Shown: positions 35,563 to 45,181 of the stretch, in pieces
How the letters are laid out: each line of letters starts with the position of its first letter
Numbering within the stretch: position 1 is the first letter of the stretch
Source: Hsuehochloa calcarea
Taxonomy: Eukaryota; Streptophyta; Magnoliopsida; Poales; Poaceae
Direction of reading: 5' to 3'
Assembly: GCA_036346395.1 (NCBI GenBank)
Contig: CM070594.1
Coordinates: 27,375,385 to 27,439,384 of the forward strand
Length of the DNA stretch: 64,000 bases
Translations under genes and position numbers: made by a program
The notes under the pieces: model-generated
Database searches by the model: none
Told to the model about the DNA's origin: nothing
What the model saw: only the letters and a program-made list of their open reading frames with translations

Positions 35563-35570
35563 TATAAATA
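35563..35570 (+). promoter_or_regulatory. TATA box of the solo LTR
   Basis: TATAAATA followed by GGAGG. The same context (TATAAATAGG) occurs in the other SIRE-like LTRs, for example at 50124 and 59529. Confidence 0.55.
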
Positions 35571-36495
35571 GGAGGAGGTGGGGGCTGCACCTCTCTCTCT
35601 CACTGTTTTTCACCTCTTTTGTTGCTCTCAAACCCTAATTGGCTTATGGGGAGTTGAGGTGGAGGCTAGGGCTTTTCATGGTTTGAGGAGAATTTCGTGA
35701 TCTTGGATTGACCACTGATCCATGATGGTGTGGGTGTAATCCAACAGCAATCACGTTCTTAATCTATGCAAGGTTTGCTTGAGATAAGTCTCTTTTCGTT
35801 CTTGCTTTCAATTTCGTGATTTTAGGGCTTTCTTTGATCCGCGAGTTTGTGATTGATTCTTTCACGTGAATTAGCTTGCTGTGATATGTGTGATTCTATC
35901 TAGCATCATCTTGATCATCAATCTCTCACGTACAAGCATTAGGATCAAGTTTTCGTTCTTGCCCGGTTTTAGACCTTCTGTTAATCAATTGGCAATTGCT
36001 CAGGATCTATCCAAGAATTATCATAATATTCGATTGGAATAGGTTCTCAATAGCATAGAGAAGGTGTGTGCAAAGTTTCATAAAGTTTGGAGTTGAGAAT
36101 CAAAAGTTTGACCTAATTGCAACTTCGTCATCGGCCGATTTTTCGCTGCGGATCGGTTCGAGTCGGCGGGCCGACCGCCCGTCATCACCGGTCAGACCGA
36201 TTTTGGAGCGGTCCGACCGCCAGTACAACAGCGGTCAGACCGCCCGGCAATCGGTCCCACCGGCTGGGTCCAGAGGTCAGACCGCCCTTGCTTTGAGATT
36301 TTGCAATCTTAGTTGATTTTGTTATTTTGCTTAGGGGATTTAATTGGATTCAATACTAGTCTTCCATTGCATCGGTATATTGATCTTCATAGCTTCCTAA
36401 TAGCTATTGGAGTGAAATTGTGTTGAATTCATTATTTGGGAAAAAGTGAGCGTGCTCCTATTCACCCCCCCTCTAGTCGCCTTTTCGGTCCAACA

Positions 36496-37374
36496 ATAGG
36501 AGATGGGATTGTGGGTTGAGATGAGGAGGAGGAGGGGCATGGGATGCTTCCATTTATAGGGGCGAAGAAGCATCGGGGAAGTAGATTGGCGCGACGAGAA
36601 TCTCGACGACGGTTAAGAAATCTGGCGAAACCGTGCGAGAAAGGCGGAGGGAAGGTCCGAAATGGGTGTGACAGCGGGCGAGGAAGGCATTGCGCACATG
36701 CGTGCGGGAAAAGAGGAAGAAAAACGATTGTCGTGCAGAACTTCGTGAGGAATCATTGGAGGCAGCGTGCGGGTGATGCAAGGAAAAAAGAAGGGGAAGA
36801 AAGAAAGAGGGTGACCAGTGGGGCCGGGGTGTAAGAGAGAGGGAGAGAAGGGGAGGGTGAGCTGGGCTAGGGAAAAGGTGGGCAGGGCGGGAATGGACCA
36901 GAAAGGAAATGAAACGGGACGGAGAAAGTAAATTTCGGCCCAAAGAAGAAAAAGGGAATTTAAATGATTTTCTGAATTTTAAAAATAGCAACAAATCAAA
37001 AGGGCTTTTAGAACATAACAAATAGAGTCCAAAAAATATGAAAAAAAAATCACAAAAATTCTTTGAATTATTTTGAACTTAATAAAACTAATTCCAACTT
37101 AAAGTTGGCTTTTAGTTTTGCACATAAATTATTTTTAATATCTGGAAAATAAGAAAAACCTTTTTAAAATCCAAAAGATTCATGAAATTAATTTGATTTT
37201 TCTTTTTAACTTTAAATCCTAGAAAAACCCAGAAAACTCAATAAATTTTCTTTTTGAATTTAAAAAAAGGAAATTAAGTAATTAATTTTATTTTTTAAAC
37301 CAAGAAAACTCTTTTGATTATGAAAAAATCCAAAAAAAGTAATGTTATTTTTGGTAACGTAACTTTGGATGTTA
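36496..37374 (-). repeat. Older LTR-like sequence, right part
   Basis: Continues 23217-23669 after the solo LTR. On the minus strand it would start TGTAACATCCAAAG at 37374, a start of the TGTAACAYCC kind common in plant gypsy LTRs. 36540-36930 is purine-rich on the plus strand; its long minus-strand open frame (155 codons) has biased composition and no recognisable domain. No gene is supported. Confidence 0.4.
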
Positions 37375-38329
37375 CAACAAATGTCCACGCTCTTTACCGA
37401 TGAGAGCTTTTTGTTGCATGATTGTTATTAAATATAAATTTTGATCCAATGGCTACTTATTTGTCGATGATGTGGCTCAACGTAGTGTCTTCTGTTGTAG
37501 TTAATAATAAAGGAGAGAAAGATTAGTGTTATGTTCAAACGATATCCACACTCTTTTGTATTTGTCCCATAACGTTGAAATTTCTAGAATTATTCGTTTT
37601 ACTCATTTAAGGAATATTATAGTAATTTCTAACACCTAAGGCCAATGAGGTGCCTTTGATTTCTCCAGTTGCGCTCAGGGTTCACAATTTTGGCAAAAAA
37701 TTTCCAAAATTTTAGAAATTTTGACAAATTTCAGAAATTTTGTTCATTTCGTCCCCATCCGAAAGGAATTAATTTCACCGAAATTTCGTCTATTTCGTTC
37801 GTATCCGAAAGGAATTGGTTTCGTTAAAAAAAATTCAGTTTTGTTTGAATTAGGGGTTAAAGAGAGTAAAAGAAGCTAATAGCCCACAAAGAAGAAGATG
37901 GCCCAGTGGTATTTCCCGCTGCTCCAGTCCTTTTTGTATTTTTAAAATTTTAAAATTTAAATTTGATCAAACTATTTGGCCGAAAATTACCAAAATTTCC
38001 CCCGTTTCGCTGCCAACCGAAATAAAATTCAAACCGAAATTGTTAAACATGGTTGTGATTAGCCTGAAAATTTCTAAAATCTATCATTTTATCTGATTTA
38101 ATGGTTATGGTAGAATTTCTAACACCTAAAATGAAGGATTTGTCTTTAATCTCATGGGTTGTTCATAGATAAATACAAGATAACCTTACACAATATTAAC
38201 ATCAAGTGTAGCTAACATTAACACGTGTCAGATGCGTACAACTAACTAATACACACCTTCTAGCTTGATACTAATTCTTATTTTTGCAGTACAGTATCAG
38301 GATTAGTATAAAACTATAGATTATTAAAG
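37375..38329. other. Intergenic AT-rich DNA with a diverged duplication
   Basis: No gene. A segment of about 110 bp at 37570-37680 recurs, diverged, at 38060-38165; both contain AATTTCTAACACCTAA (37624-37639 and 38114-38129). Between them are many AAATTT/GAAATT words. This lies downstream of the CASP-like gene and would hold its 3' untranslated end. Confidence 0.5.
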
Positions 38330-38361
38330 GCCCGTACGTACGTACATGATCTGACAGCTTC

Positions 38362-39005
38362 TCACACCGGCGAGTTTGGCCAGACGGAGAACGGCAGCAG
38401 CACGTCCTTTACGACCGCGGTGAGGCCGACGGAGAAGCACGCGGCCAGGGAGAGGAGCTTGGATCGGTGGACCTGCTGGCAGAAGCGGCCGGCGCCACCA
38501 ACGTAGGCGCTGATCTGCCCGTCGTAGGCGTACGCCGCCGCGTAGGTCGCGCCCGTCGACGTGTATAGCAGCGCCTGCACGGCGACGTCGATGACGACCA
38601 GGAGGATCCCGGGGAGCTCTCCTCCCGACTCCTCGTCGTCGTCGGCGCCCTTGATGAGCTGCAGGTAGATCGCCGCCGCCTCCAGGATCGCCGCGACGAT
38701 GTTGAATCCTACCATGTACCTGCATACACACGGGACGGTCTACTTCGATCAGTACCATTCATGCATGCACCGTTGATATATATGTAGGTGATCATGTGTG
38801 ATCTTACGTACACGAATGGGGGGTAGTGTTTGTAGGTGACGGTGACCGTGACGCCGTCGATCTCGCTGATGGCGAAGTCGCTCGCCGTCGCCATCATGAC
38901 CGCCGACGTCATCGCCAGCACCAGCGTGGTTAGGCGGAGCAGGAAGCCGGCCGCCTTCGATCCGTTTGGCTCCTCTTTCTGGCAGAAGGATCCGTCCATA
39001 TTCAT
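38362..39005 (-). CDS. CASP-like membrane protein (UPF0497/DUF588 family)
   Basis: Two exons: 39005-38812 and 38719-38362. The 92-bp intron starts GTACGTAAG and ends TATGCAG. The product is 183 residues, normal for CASP-like proteins. Four membrane segments are predicted at about 19-42, 63-87, 100-128 and 150-177. The family's conserved Arg in TM1 (R24, FLLRLTT) and Asp in TM3 (D109, VVIDVAV) are present. Other CASP-like features are SDFAISEIDG, TVTYKHYPPFVYMVGFN and QISAYVGGAGRFC. CASPs organise the membrane scaffold of the Casparian strip; CASP-like proteins sit in the plasma membrane with mostly unknown roles. Both exons are open, GC-rich and unlike the surrounding repeats. The resemblance is to the CASPL1 group, but I cannot place the subgroup. 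Confidence 0.86.
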
Positions 39006-39739
39006 GATCGAGGTCGAAGATCTACGCTACAAGGAGAGAGACCAGCAGGGGAGTCGAACGGTGTCAATCCACATGTACACACGTACCAATTCACGGATTG
39101 CATTGCCGATATTTATCAAGACTGGAGATCGTACCAGGCGCGTGGCGATGAGTCAAGAGAGATCATGCTGCATGCCGTCAAAGTTGGTAAGTTATAATGG
39201 TATATGGTAATGTGCAATATATTAGGTTCCTATACAAGAATAAAGGAATCGCTAGAGCGTGTCGAGAGGAATCCCAAATGAAGTTTCCATATGCATGCAT
39301 GCATGCCAGCCGTATCTCCGACCAGTCGTGCTATAGATGTCTAACTTGGCTAGTAATTAAGTCAATTTCTGCTATTATCAGATTTGCATGGAGATTGGTT
39401 TGCTATGCCGTATGGTTTGATGTTGGGGGTAATTGGTTAGTGCAGTCATCCTAAACCACAAGTGGAAATTAAATCCCAGAAAATTTTAGTGGGAAATGTA
39501 CAAATAATCCACCCAACCCATGTTTGATAGGAAATCAAACTCTGGTCATTAGACATTGACAGGGAGACAAGGTGCTACACCACTATACTATACTATGAAC
39601 CTGAACAATTGATTTGATATGGACTCAATTGATCAAAAAATGTAACTTATATTTAAGAAAAAAATTGTCACTCTATAAATAGATAGTCCCATCTCCAAGA
39701 TAGTCAAATCAACAATCAGAAAGGTTATTTATTTTCCTT
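39006..39739. other. 5' flank of the CASP-like gene
   Basis: No coding region. A weak TATA-like GATAAATATC lies on the minus strand at 39117-39108, about 105 bp before the ATG. The rest is AT-rich. The inverted CACTA fragment begins about 730 bp upstream of the gene. Confidence 0.4.
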
Positions 39740-40300
39740 AACAGAATTGCTAAAAAAATATAGAGAAAATAGTCTGTGGGGGTGAGTGTTTTGTGCCTGG
39801 ATAGCTCTGTGCGCCGCACTTTGCTCCTGAAATTCGGCCGTTGTCTTCATCTGCACGAAGGCGTCCCATATATCCCGCGATAAAAATTGATACGTCGTGA
39901 AGGGCGTCCGACCCGTGTTCACGTACTGCGTGACAAGCAGGCTCTTGAAGGTCCTCCACGCGTGGGACATCGCCAGCAGCGCGTGCCATCGCGTGCCTGG
40001 TCTGCTTCAGGGAAAGTGAACGAGGCGAAAAGTTCACCCACAACCGTCTTTGTACATCCGCCGAGACTTCGTGTTGGGGTGGTGATGGGGACCGCTCCTT
40101 GCAAGTACCCCGCAGATGGTCCGAATCTCGCACCGCTTGGGACTCGGCGATCCCGACGCCACCGACCTCCGTGATCGCCATGCGCCCGAGGGCAATTTGG
40201 AGATTCCTCCGCCTTCTCGCCTGCGTACCACCTTGATCGGAGATCCAGACGCATTTGGCGACGTCGCTGACGGCGGCGAAGACAGTGCCTCTTCCATCTC
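39740..40300 (-). pseudogene. Inverted fragment of CACTA Transposase_24 gene
   Basis: Minus-strand counterpart of 45182-45720. 40297 starts MEEALSSPPSATSPNASGSP, and 39970-39760 encodes WRTFKSLLVTQYVNTGRTPFTTYQFLSRDIWDAFVQMKTTAEFQEQSAAHRAIQAQNTHPH, the core of the plant Ptta/En/Spm transposase family (PF03004). Frames are broken between. The gene stops after this block. The similarity with the right copy extends into the non-coding side (to about 40385, GCACAAAAATATA), so arms of about 600-650 bp are inverted around the TNP2 gene. Confidence 0.82.
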
Positions 40301-40579
40301 GCTTACTTGCTATCTATATAAGTTACGTACGCAATTATTATATAGTATATAATATATGGGAAATTGCACAAAAATATAAACAAATATAATCAACGCTTGC
40401 CATCTCGAGTAAAATAAAATAAATTGCCGCTGTACCATAAGAATCATCACGGTTCCCTGTGTTTACCCAGCATTAGTCGGCACCCTAAGTATCGAGACTA
40501 CCCACACCAACCTAGGTTAACCGGCATCTTGGTTTTTCAAGTCACCTAGGCTAACCCAGATTAGTCGGCACCGGGATAC
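40301..40579. other. Spacer between inverted CACTA fragment and TNP2
   Basis: Contains the non-coding end of the inverted arm (to 40385). It also has two ATTAGTCGGCACC words (about 40474 and 40562), each preceded by ACCCAG, with CCTAGGTTAAC/CCTAGGCTAAC between. No ORF. Confidence 0.45.
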
Positions 40580-43197
40580 CCATAATACCTAGGCCATTCC
40601 ATTGGGAATGGAAGTAGAAAGAATACATGCATGTCCGAACGATTGTATCCTCTACCGTAAAGAGTATGCAGACATGCATGCATGTCCCGTTTGCAGAGCA
40701 TCCCGATACAAGCGTAAGAATACTGTTAAGGCGAAGCAAGGACTTCCTGCTAAGATGTTGTGGTATCTGCCTGTGATCCCACGTTTGAAGCGTTTATTTG
40801 AGAACCGAAAGGAGGCAAGATTGATGCGTTGGCACACGGAGGAGCGTAAGAAAGATGGGAAGCTCAGACACCCTGCTGATTCTGCCCAGTGGAGAAACTT
40901 CGATCGGAGCTTCGAAGAGTTCGATGCGGAACCAAGGAACATAAGGTTAGGGTTGAGTACGGACGGAACGAATCCTTTCGGTAACATGAGCAGCCGACAT
41001 AGCACTTGGTCTGTGAATCTATGTATGTACAACCTTCCTCCTTGGCTGTGTATGAAGCGGAAATACATTTTGATGTCACTACTTATCCAAGGGCCAAAGC
41101 AACCTGGAAACGATATTGATGTGTACCTAGCACCATTGCTGGAAGATCTTGTGACACTTTGGAACGAAGGGGTACAAGTATGGGATGCGTACAAAGGAGA
41201 TAACTTCACTTTACGCGCCATGTTATTCTGCACCATCAATGATTTTCCTGCCCTTGGTAACCTGTCGGGGTTAGTACAAAAGGAGCTAAAGCCTATCCGC
41301 ACTACTTAGATGGTACGGAGAGTATATGGCTGAACAACTCGCGCAAAACTGTGTATATGCGTCACCACAGGTTCCATCCCAGGATTCACCTATACCGCAA
41401 GATGAAGAAACAATTCGATGAAAATAAGGAAGACGGTTCAGCTCCAAGGGCTTTTAGAGGGAAAGAGGTCTATGATATTGTTAAGGATATCGATATTGTG
41501 CTTGGAAAGAGACGTAAATTAAGGACCCCTCAGAAAAACATCTAGAAGAAGCGGTCAATTTTTTGGGACTTGCCTTATTGGGAGCACTTAGAAATTCGCC
41601 ACTGCGTCGACGTCATGCACGTGGAGAAGAATGTATGTGATAGCTTGATTGGTCTCTTACTGAACATTAGTGGCAAAACGAAGGTGTTAACGCACGGCGT
41701 GACTTGGTTGATATGAATATAAGAACCGAGTTAGCACCGAAAGAGACCGATAAAGGACGAACGCATTTTCCCCGACTTGCTACACTTTGTCCAAGGCCGA
41801 GAGAAATGAACTGTGTCAAAGCTTGCATGGTGTGAAAGTTCCGTCCGGTTACTCTGCCAATATTAAGAAACTTGTTTCCATCAAAGATTTGAAATTAATT
41901 GGTATGAAGTCTCATGATTGTGATGTGCTGATGACACAAATACTTCCTGTTGCAATTAGGAGTATCTTGCCAAACAAGGTCCGAGTGGAAATCTTTAGGC
42001 TGTGTTATTTCTTTAACTCAATTGCTCAGAAGGTCATCGATCCCGAAGGACTCGACGCTCTGCAGGCCGAGGTGGTGACGACTCTATGTCATCTTGATAT
42101 GTATTTCCCTCCGTCATTTTTTAATATCATGGTCCATCTCATTGTTCACCTTGTGAAAGAGATAAAGATATACGACCATGTGTTCCTACGTCATATGTAC
42201 CCTTTCGAGAGATACATGGGAATTCTGAAGTCCTACGTACGGAATCGATCTCGGCCGGAGGGCAGTATCATCGAAGGTTATGTAACCGAAGAGGTCATTG
42301 AGTTCTGCGTCGACTACATGGCTCAGGTGGAACCGATAGGTGTGCCTCTATCTCGTCACGAGGGGAGACTGGAGGGTATCGGGACCATCGGAAGGAAAGC
42401 AATCACTCCCGATATAGATACACACGCATAGGCCCATTTCACGATCTTGCAACACATGACCCAAGTGTCCCCGTACATCGACGAGCACAAAGACATGGTA
42501 CGCCAACAGAATCCAGACCGGTCAGGGGTTTGGATAACGAGAGAGCACAACCGTCGGTTCAACGAATGGTTAAAGATGCGATTCACTTTGAGGTCATCAA
42601 GTGATGAAACGCTGCTATGGTTGGCCAAAGGGCCAAAATTTACAATTGTGACATGGCAAGTATACGACATAAATGGGTACACGTTTTATACGGCAGCTCA
42701 GGATAGGAAGAGCACACCCGTAACAAAGCGGTTGTCCGTGATAGATGCATTTCACAAGGGGTTCAATAATGCAGGGGCACGCGGGTTGAACTCGTACTAT
42801 GGGTTCGTAGAGGAGATTTGGGAGCTCGACTATGTACTTTTCAAGATCCCCCTGTTTCGATGTCATTAGGTTAAACTTCCGCAGGGCGTGAAGGTCGACA
42901 AGTACGGCGTCACTACTGTGGACCTCAAACGTGTCGGATACAAGGACGAACCATTCGTACTCGCTAAGCAAGTTGTTCATGTTTTTGTTGTAACTGGACC
43001 CAGCAAATCAGAACCGCCACGTAGTTCTTCATGGGAAAAGAAGGATTATCGGAGTTGAGAATGTCGTGGATGAGGAAGAGTACAATCAATTTGACGAGTT
43101 GCCTCCTTTCGGAGACGGCATAAGACTGGAGGAAGAACCCAGTGAGGAAGTTAGCTATATGCGCGTCGATCATCATGAAGGACTATATTTCAATTAA
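40580..43197 (+). pseudogene. CACTA TNP2-type transposase, N-truncated
   Basis: Opens at VERIHACPNDCILYRKEYADMHACPVC in the Transposase_21 (TNP2) domain, then LPAKMLWYLPVIPRLKRLF, MRWHTEERKKDGKLRHPADS, RNIRLGLSTDGTNPFGNMSS and NLPPWLCMKRKYI. In other frames come SRKTVYMRHHRF and PYWEHLEIRHCVDVMHVEKNVCDSL (41570-41650). DUF4218-like sequence is at 41787-42400 (YFPPSFFNIMVHLIVHLVKEIK, MYPFERYMGILKSYVRNRSRPEGSI). DUF4216-like sequence is at 42600-43197 (GLNSYYGFVEEIWELDYVLFKIPLFRC, TAG where Trp is expected at about 42867, then VDLKRVGYKDEPFVLAKQVVHVF). It ends at TAA 43197. The transposase cuts CACTA ends. The N-terminal domain is missing, and stops or frameshifts occur near 41307, 41543, 41700, 42429, 42867 and 43010. 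Confidence 0.88.
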
Positions 43198-43364
43198 GCA
43201 TGTATTCTACTGTAATTTGATTTTAACATGGAAACACGTCACGTGTTATAGACTTCTTCTTCCATTGTAATGTGATGTCAATGTGGAATTGTCATGTGTT
43301 ATGGACTTGTCATCTCTAATATTGATGTTAATGCGGACTTGTTAGAGTTATCAACTTGTTGAGA
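43198..43364 (+). other. 3' flank of TNP2 pseudogene
   Basis: AT-rich with ACGTGTTATAGACTT-like words repeated three times (about 43240, 43288 and 43340). Probable former 3' untranslated region; no ORF. Confidence 0.4.
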
Positions 43365-43570
43365 ATATCATCTTTGAAACCTTGTTGGAAATGCACACAA
43401 ATGGGCAAATGTGTTTTGTCATTTGAGCAAAGTTAAAAGTGCATTGCTTCTGTGGCCTGGCGGTCTGACCGGTGCTAAATCGGTCAGATTGTCATGTGTT
43501 GGTGGTCAGACCGGCCACCCTTGGCGGTGTGACCGATTTGGCGGCGGTCAGACCGGCAATTAGTTGGTGG
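43365..43570 (+). repeat. Fragment related to SIRE-like LTR U3
   Basis: About 200 bp containing CGGTCTGACCG, CGGTCAGACCGG and related palindromes like those in the SIRE-like LTRs. It has no recognisable LTR end and is bordered on the right by CACTA subterminal repeats. Confidence 0.45.
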
Positions 43571-43795
43571 TCCATTTGTGCACATCACAGATGGTTCTTT
43601 AATGGAACCGTCTGTGATTACAAGACATCACGCATTTCCTTTAAGCAACCGCTCGTGATGTTAGAATACCACGACGTTATTTAATGTAACCGTCTGTGAT
43701 AACTACATCACAGACGGTTCTTTAATGGAACCTTCTGTGATGTTAGAGTTATCACAGACGGTTATTTAATAGAACCGTCTGTGATGTTAGTTGAT
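43571..43795. repeat. CACTA subterminal repeat cluster, no terminus
   Basis: Six or more copies of ATCACAGACGGTT / AACCGTCTGTGAT in both orientations with ATTAAA-type spacers, as at the ends of the CACTA elements 7465-8707 and 61486-61970. No CACTA terminus is found on either side, so it is a truncated end, possibly the 5' side of the element that ends at 61970. Confidence 0.75.
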
Positions 43796-43850
43796 ATAAG
43801 TGGTCCGCTTGAATCGTTGTGCACTTGCCCTAGTTCTTCCCAGAATCGCC

Positions 43851-44030
43851 CAACGCCGCCTCCCCCGTTCCGGCGCCACCCAATGTCGCCTCCCTCGATC
43901 CGGCACAACCCAACGCCGCCTCCCCCGTTCCGGCGCCACCCAACGCCGCCTCCCTCGATCCGACGCCACCCAACATCGCCTCCCCCGATCCGGCGCCACC
44001 CAACGCCGCCTCCCCCGATCTGGCGCTACC
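43851..44030. repeat. Six-unit 30-bp GC-rich minisatellite
   Basis: Exactly six 30-bp units (starts at 43851, 43881, 43911, 43941, 43971 and 44001) with the core CAACGCCGCCTCCCCCGATC and few differences. The period is a multiple of three, so several frames stay open (repeated PRSGATQRRL-type decapeptides). I treat this as a repeat and not as a gene. Confidence 0.9.
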
Positions 44031-45181
44031 CTAAGGTTCTTCTCTCCTTGCAATGTAAATATGCGGTTGGTGGTGCCTCTAATATGCAGTTGATGGTTTC
44101 TCTAAGAGTTTTATTGGGGAGAAGGTCATATGCCAATATGCTTGTGGCACCACAAACACACATTGACTTGTTAATTATGTAGTCCCTAATGCCTGCGAGC
44201 AAAACACAATAGTATGTCAGCCCATTGAAAAGCATGCTTGTTTGAAACTTGAAAGTAAAGATATTGATAAAAGGAACAGGGAAAATGCTATGTGATAAAT
44301 CCATACAAAGAAAAATACACCCGCTTTATATGACAAAGCAGATCAACGATAACAAGTGTAAACAAATAGGTTATTACAAGACCAACTTACATTTATCACG
44401 AAACTCCTAAAGCAAGATTTATCGTTAGAACAAATACATTCATTACTTCTTTACACAATGGGCAATGTAACTCTGGTGGAAGATCACCAACAGAGCGGGT
44501 GGTGGGTAGGCCCTCTATCTCCTTCTCGAAAGCAGCTCTATCACAAAACAAAAAGAAGATAATTGGCCGTTGCCTCCAAGTAGATGCAGCATTAGTTATT
44601 ACAAAAGTAATGCGGTAAATTTTTTTACTCACTCATTTGGCTTCAAAACAGCACCCGCCCACTTGGTAGTGCATACGAGCCATCCGGAGTTGCCATTAAC
44701 ATGGATTTTGGAATGCCAGTTGGGGGTTTCATCCTTTTGATATCAAATCTAGTATCACCATTTGTTGGGCAATGTTGAATGAAATGACCTTCAAAACAAG
44801 ATTTGTCAGAGCTCAAAGTTTCACAGTGCTCTCACAAGATTTTCCATCTCTGTCATCCCCTACAAAATTTTCCAGTTCAAAGGTATACGAGTTTAGACAC
44901 CGGCTGCTCTTATCGTTCTATGCTGGCACCTGCATCCGTCAGGAATCGAACCTGTTGTCCGCTATAAGTTTTCGGGCTCGCCCTCCAGGGGCCGTGCCGT
45001 GCCGTTACATCCCTATATGTGTGTTTGTTTGTTTGCAATATTTCCTTCTCCTTTGCAGTTTTTTTTGTGCAATTTCATATATTTTATTTACTATGAATCA
45101 TATATTTAGGTTCAATGGGTAACTTCTATTTGATTATGTAATCATTGCGTACGTAACTTATATAGATAGCAAGTAAGCGAG
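44031..45181. other. CACTA internal non-coding region
   Basis: No supported gene. From 45060 onward it matches, inverted, the arm ending at 40385 (AATTTCATATATT, then TTGCGTACGTAACTTATATAGATAGC). TATATAGA near 45160 could be the promoter of the following gene. Confidence 0.45.

Larger units (their letters stand above)
23670..36495 (+). mobile_element. SIRE-like copia solo LTR, interrupted
   Basis: The LTR starts TGTGGATATCATGGG (23670) and ends TTTTCGGTCCAACA (36495), flanked by a perfect target duplication ATAGG (23665-23669 and 36496-36500). Its own sequence is 23670-24127 plus 35129-36495, about 1.82 kb; the rest is the nested minus-strand element. It has no internal region, so it is the product of LTR-LTR recombination. 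A TATA box (TATAAATA) is at 35563-35570. Many CGGTC-N-GACCG palindromes occur at 23783-24118 and 36140-36290. Confidence 0.92.

Noticed and set aside
36554..37021. 155-codon open frame on the minus strand
   Set aside because: Biased Ser/Phe/Pro/Arg composition arising from a purine-rich LTR-like tract, with no recognisable domain and no gene context.
39577..39595. CACTATACTATACTATG as the missing CACTA 5' terminus
   Set aside because: It lacks the CACTACTATAG order, is not followed by subterminal TCACAGACGGTT words, and lies outside the inverted transposase fragment.
43781..44182. Pro/Arg-rich open frames over the 30-bp minisatellite
   Set aside because: All long frames here result from the 30-bp repeat being a multiple of three. 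No domain or gene structure is seen.
44926..44955. tRNA-like T-arm on the minus strand (CAGGTTCGATTCCTG)
   Set aside because: Only a T-loop-like hairpin is present. No matching acceptor stem, D-arm or anticodon arm could be found around it, so no tRNA gene is called.
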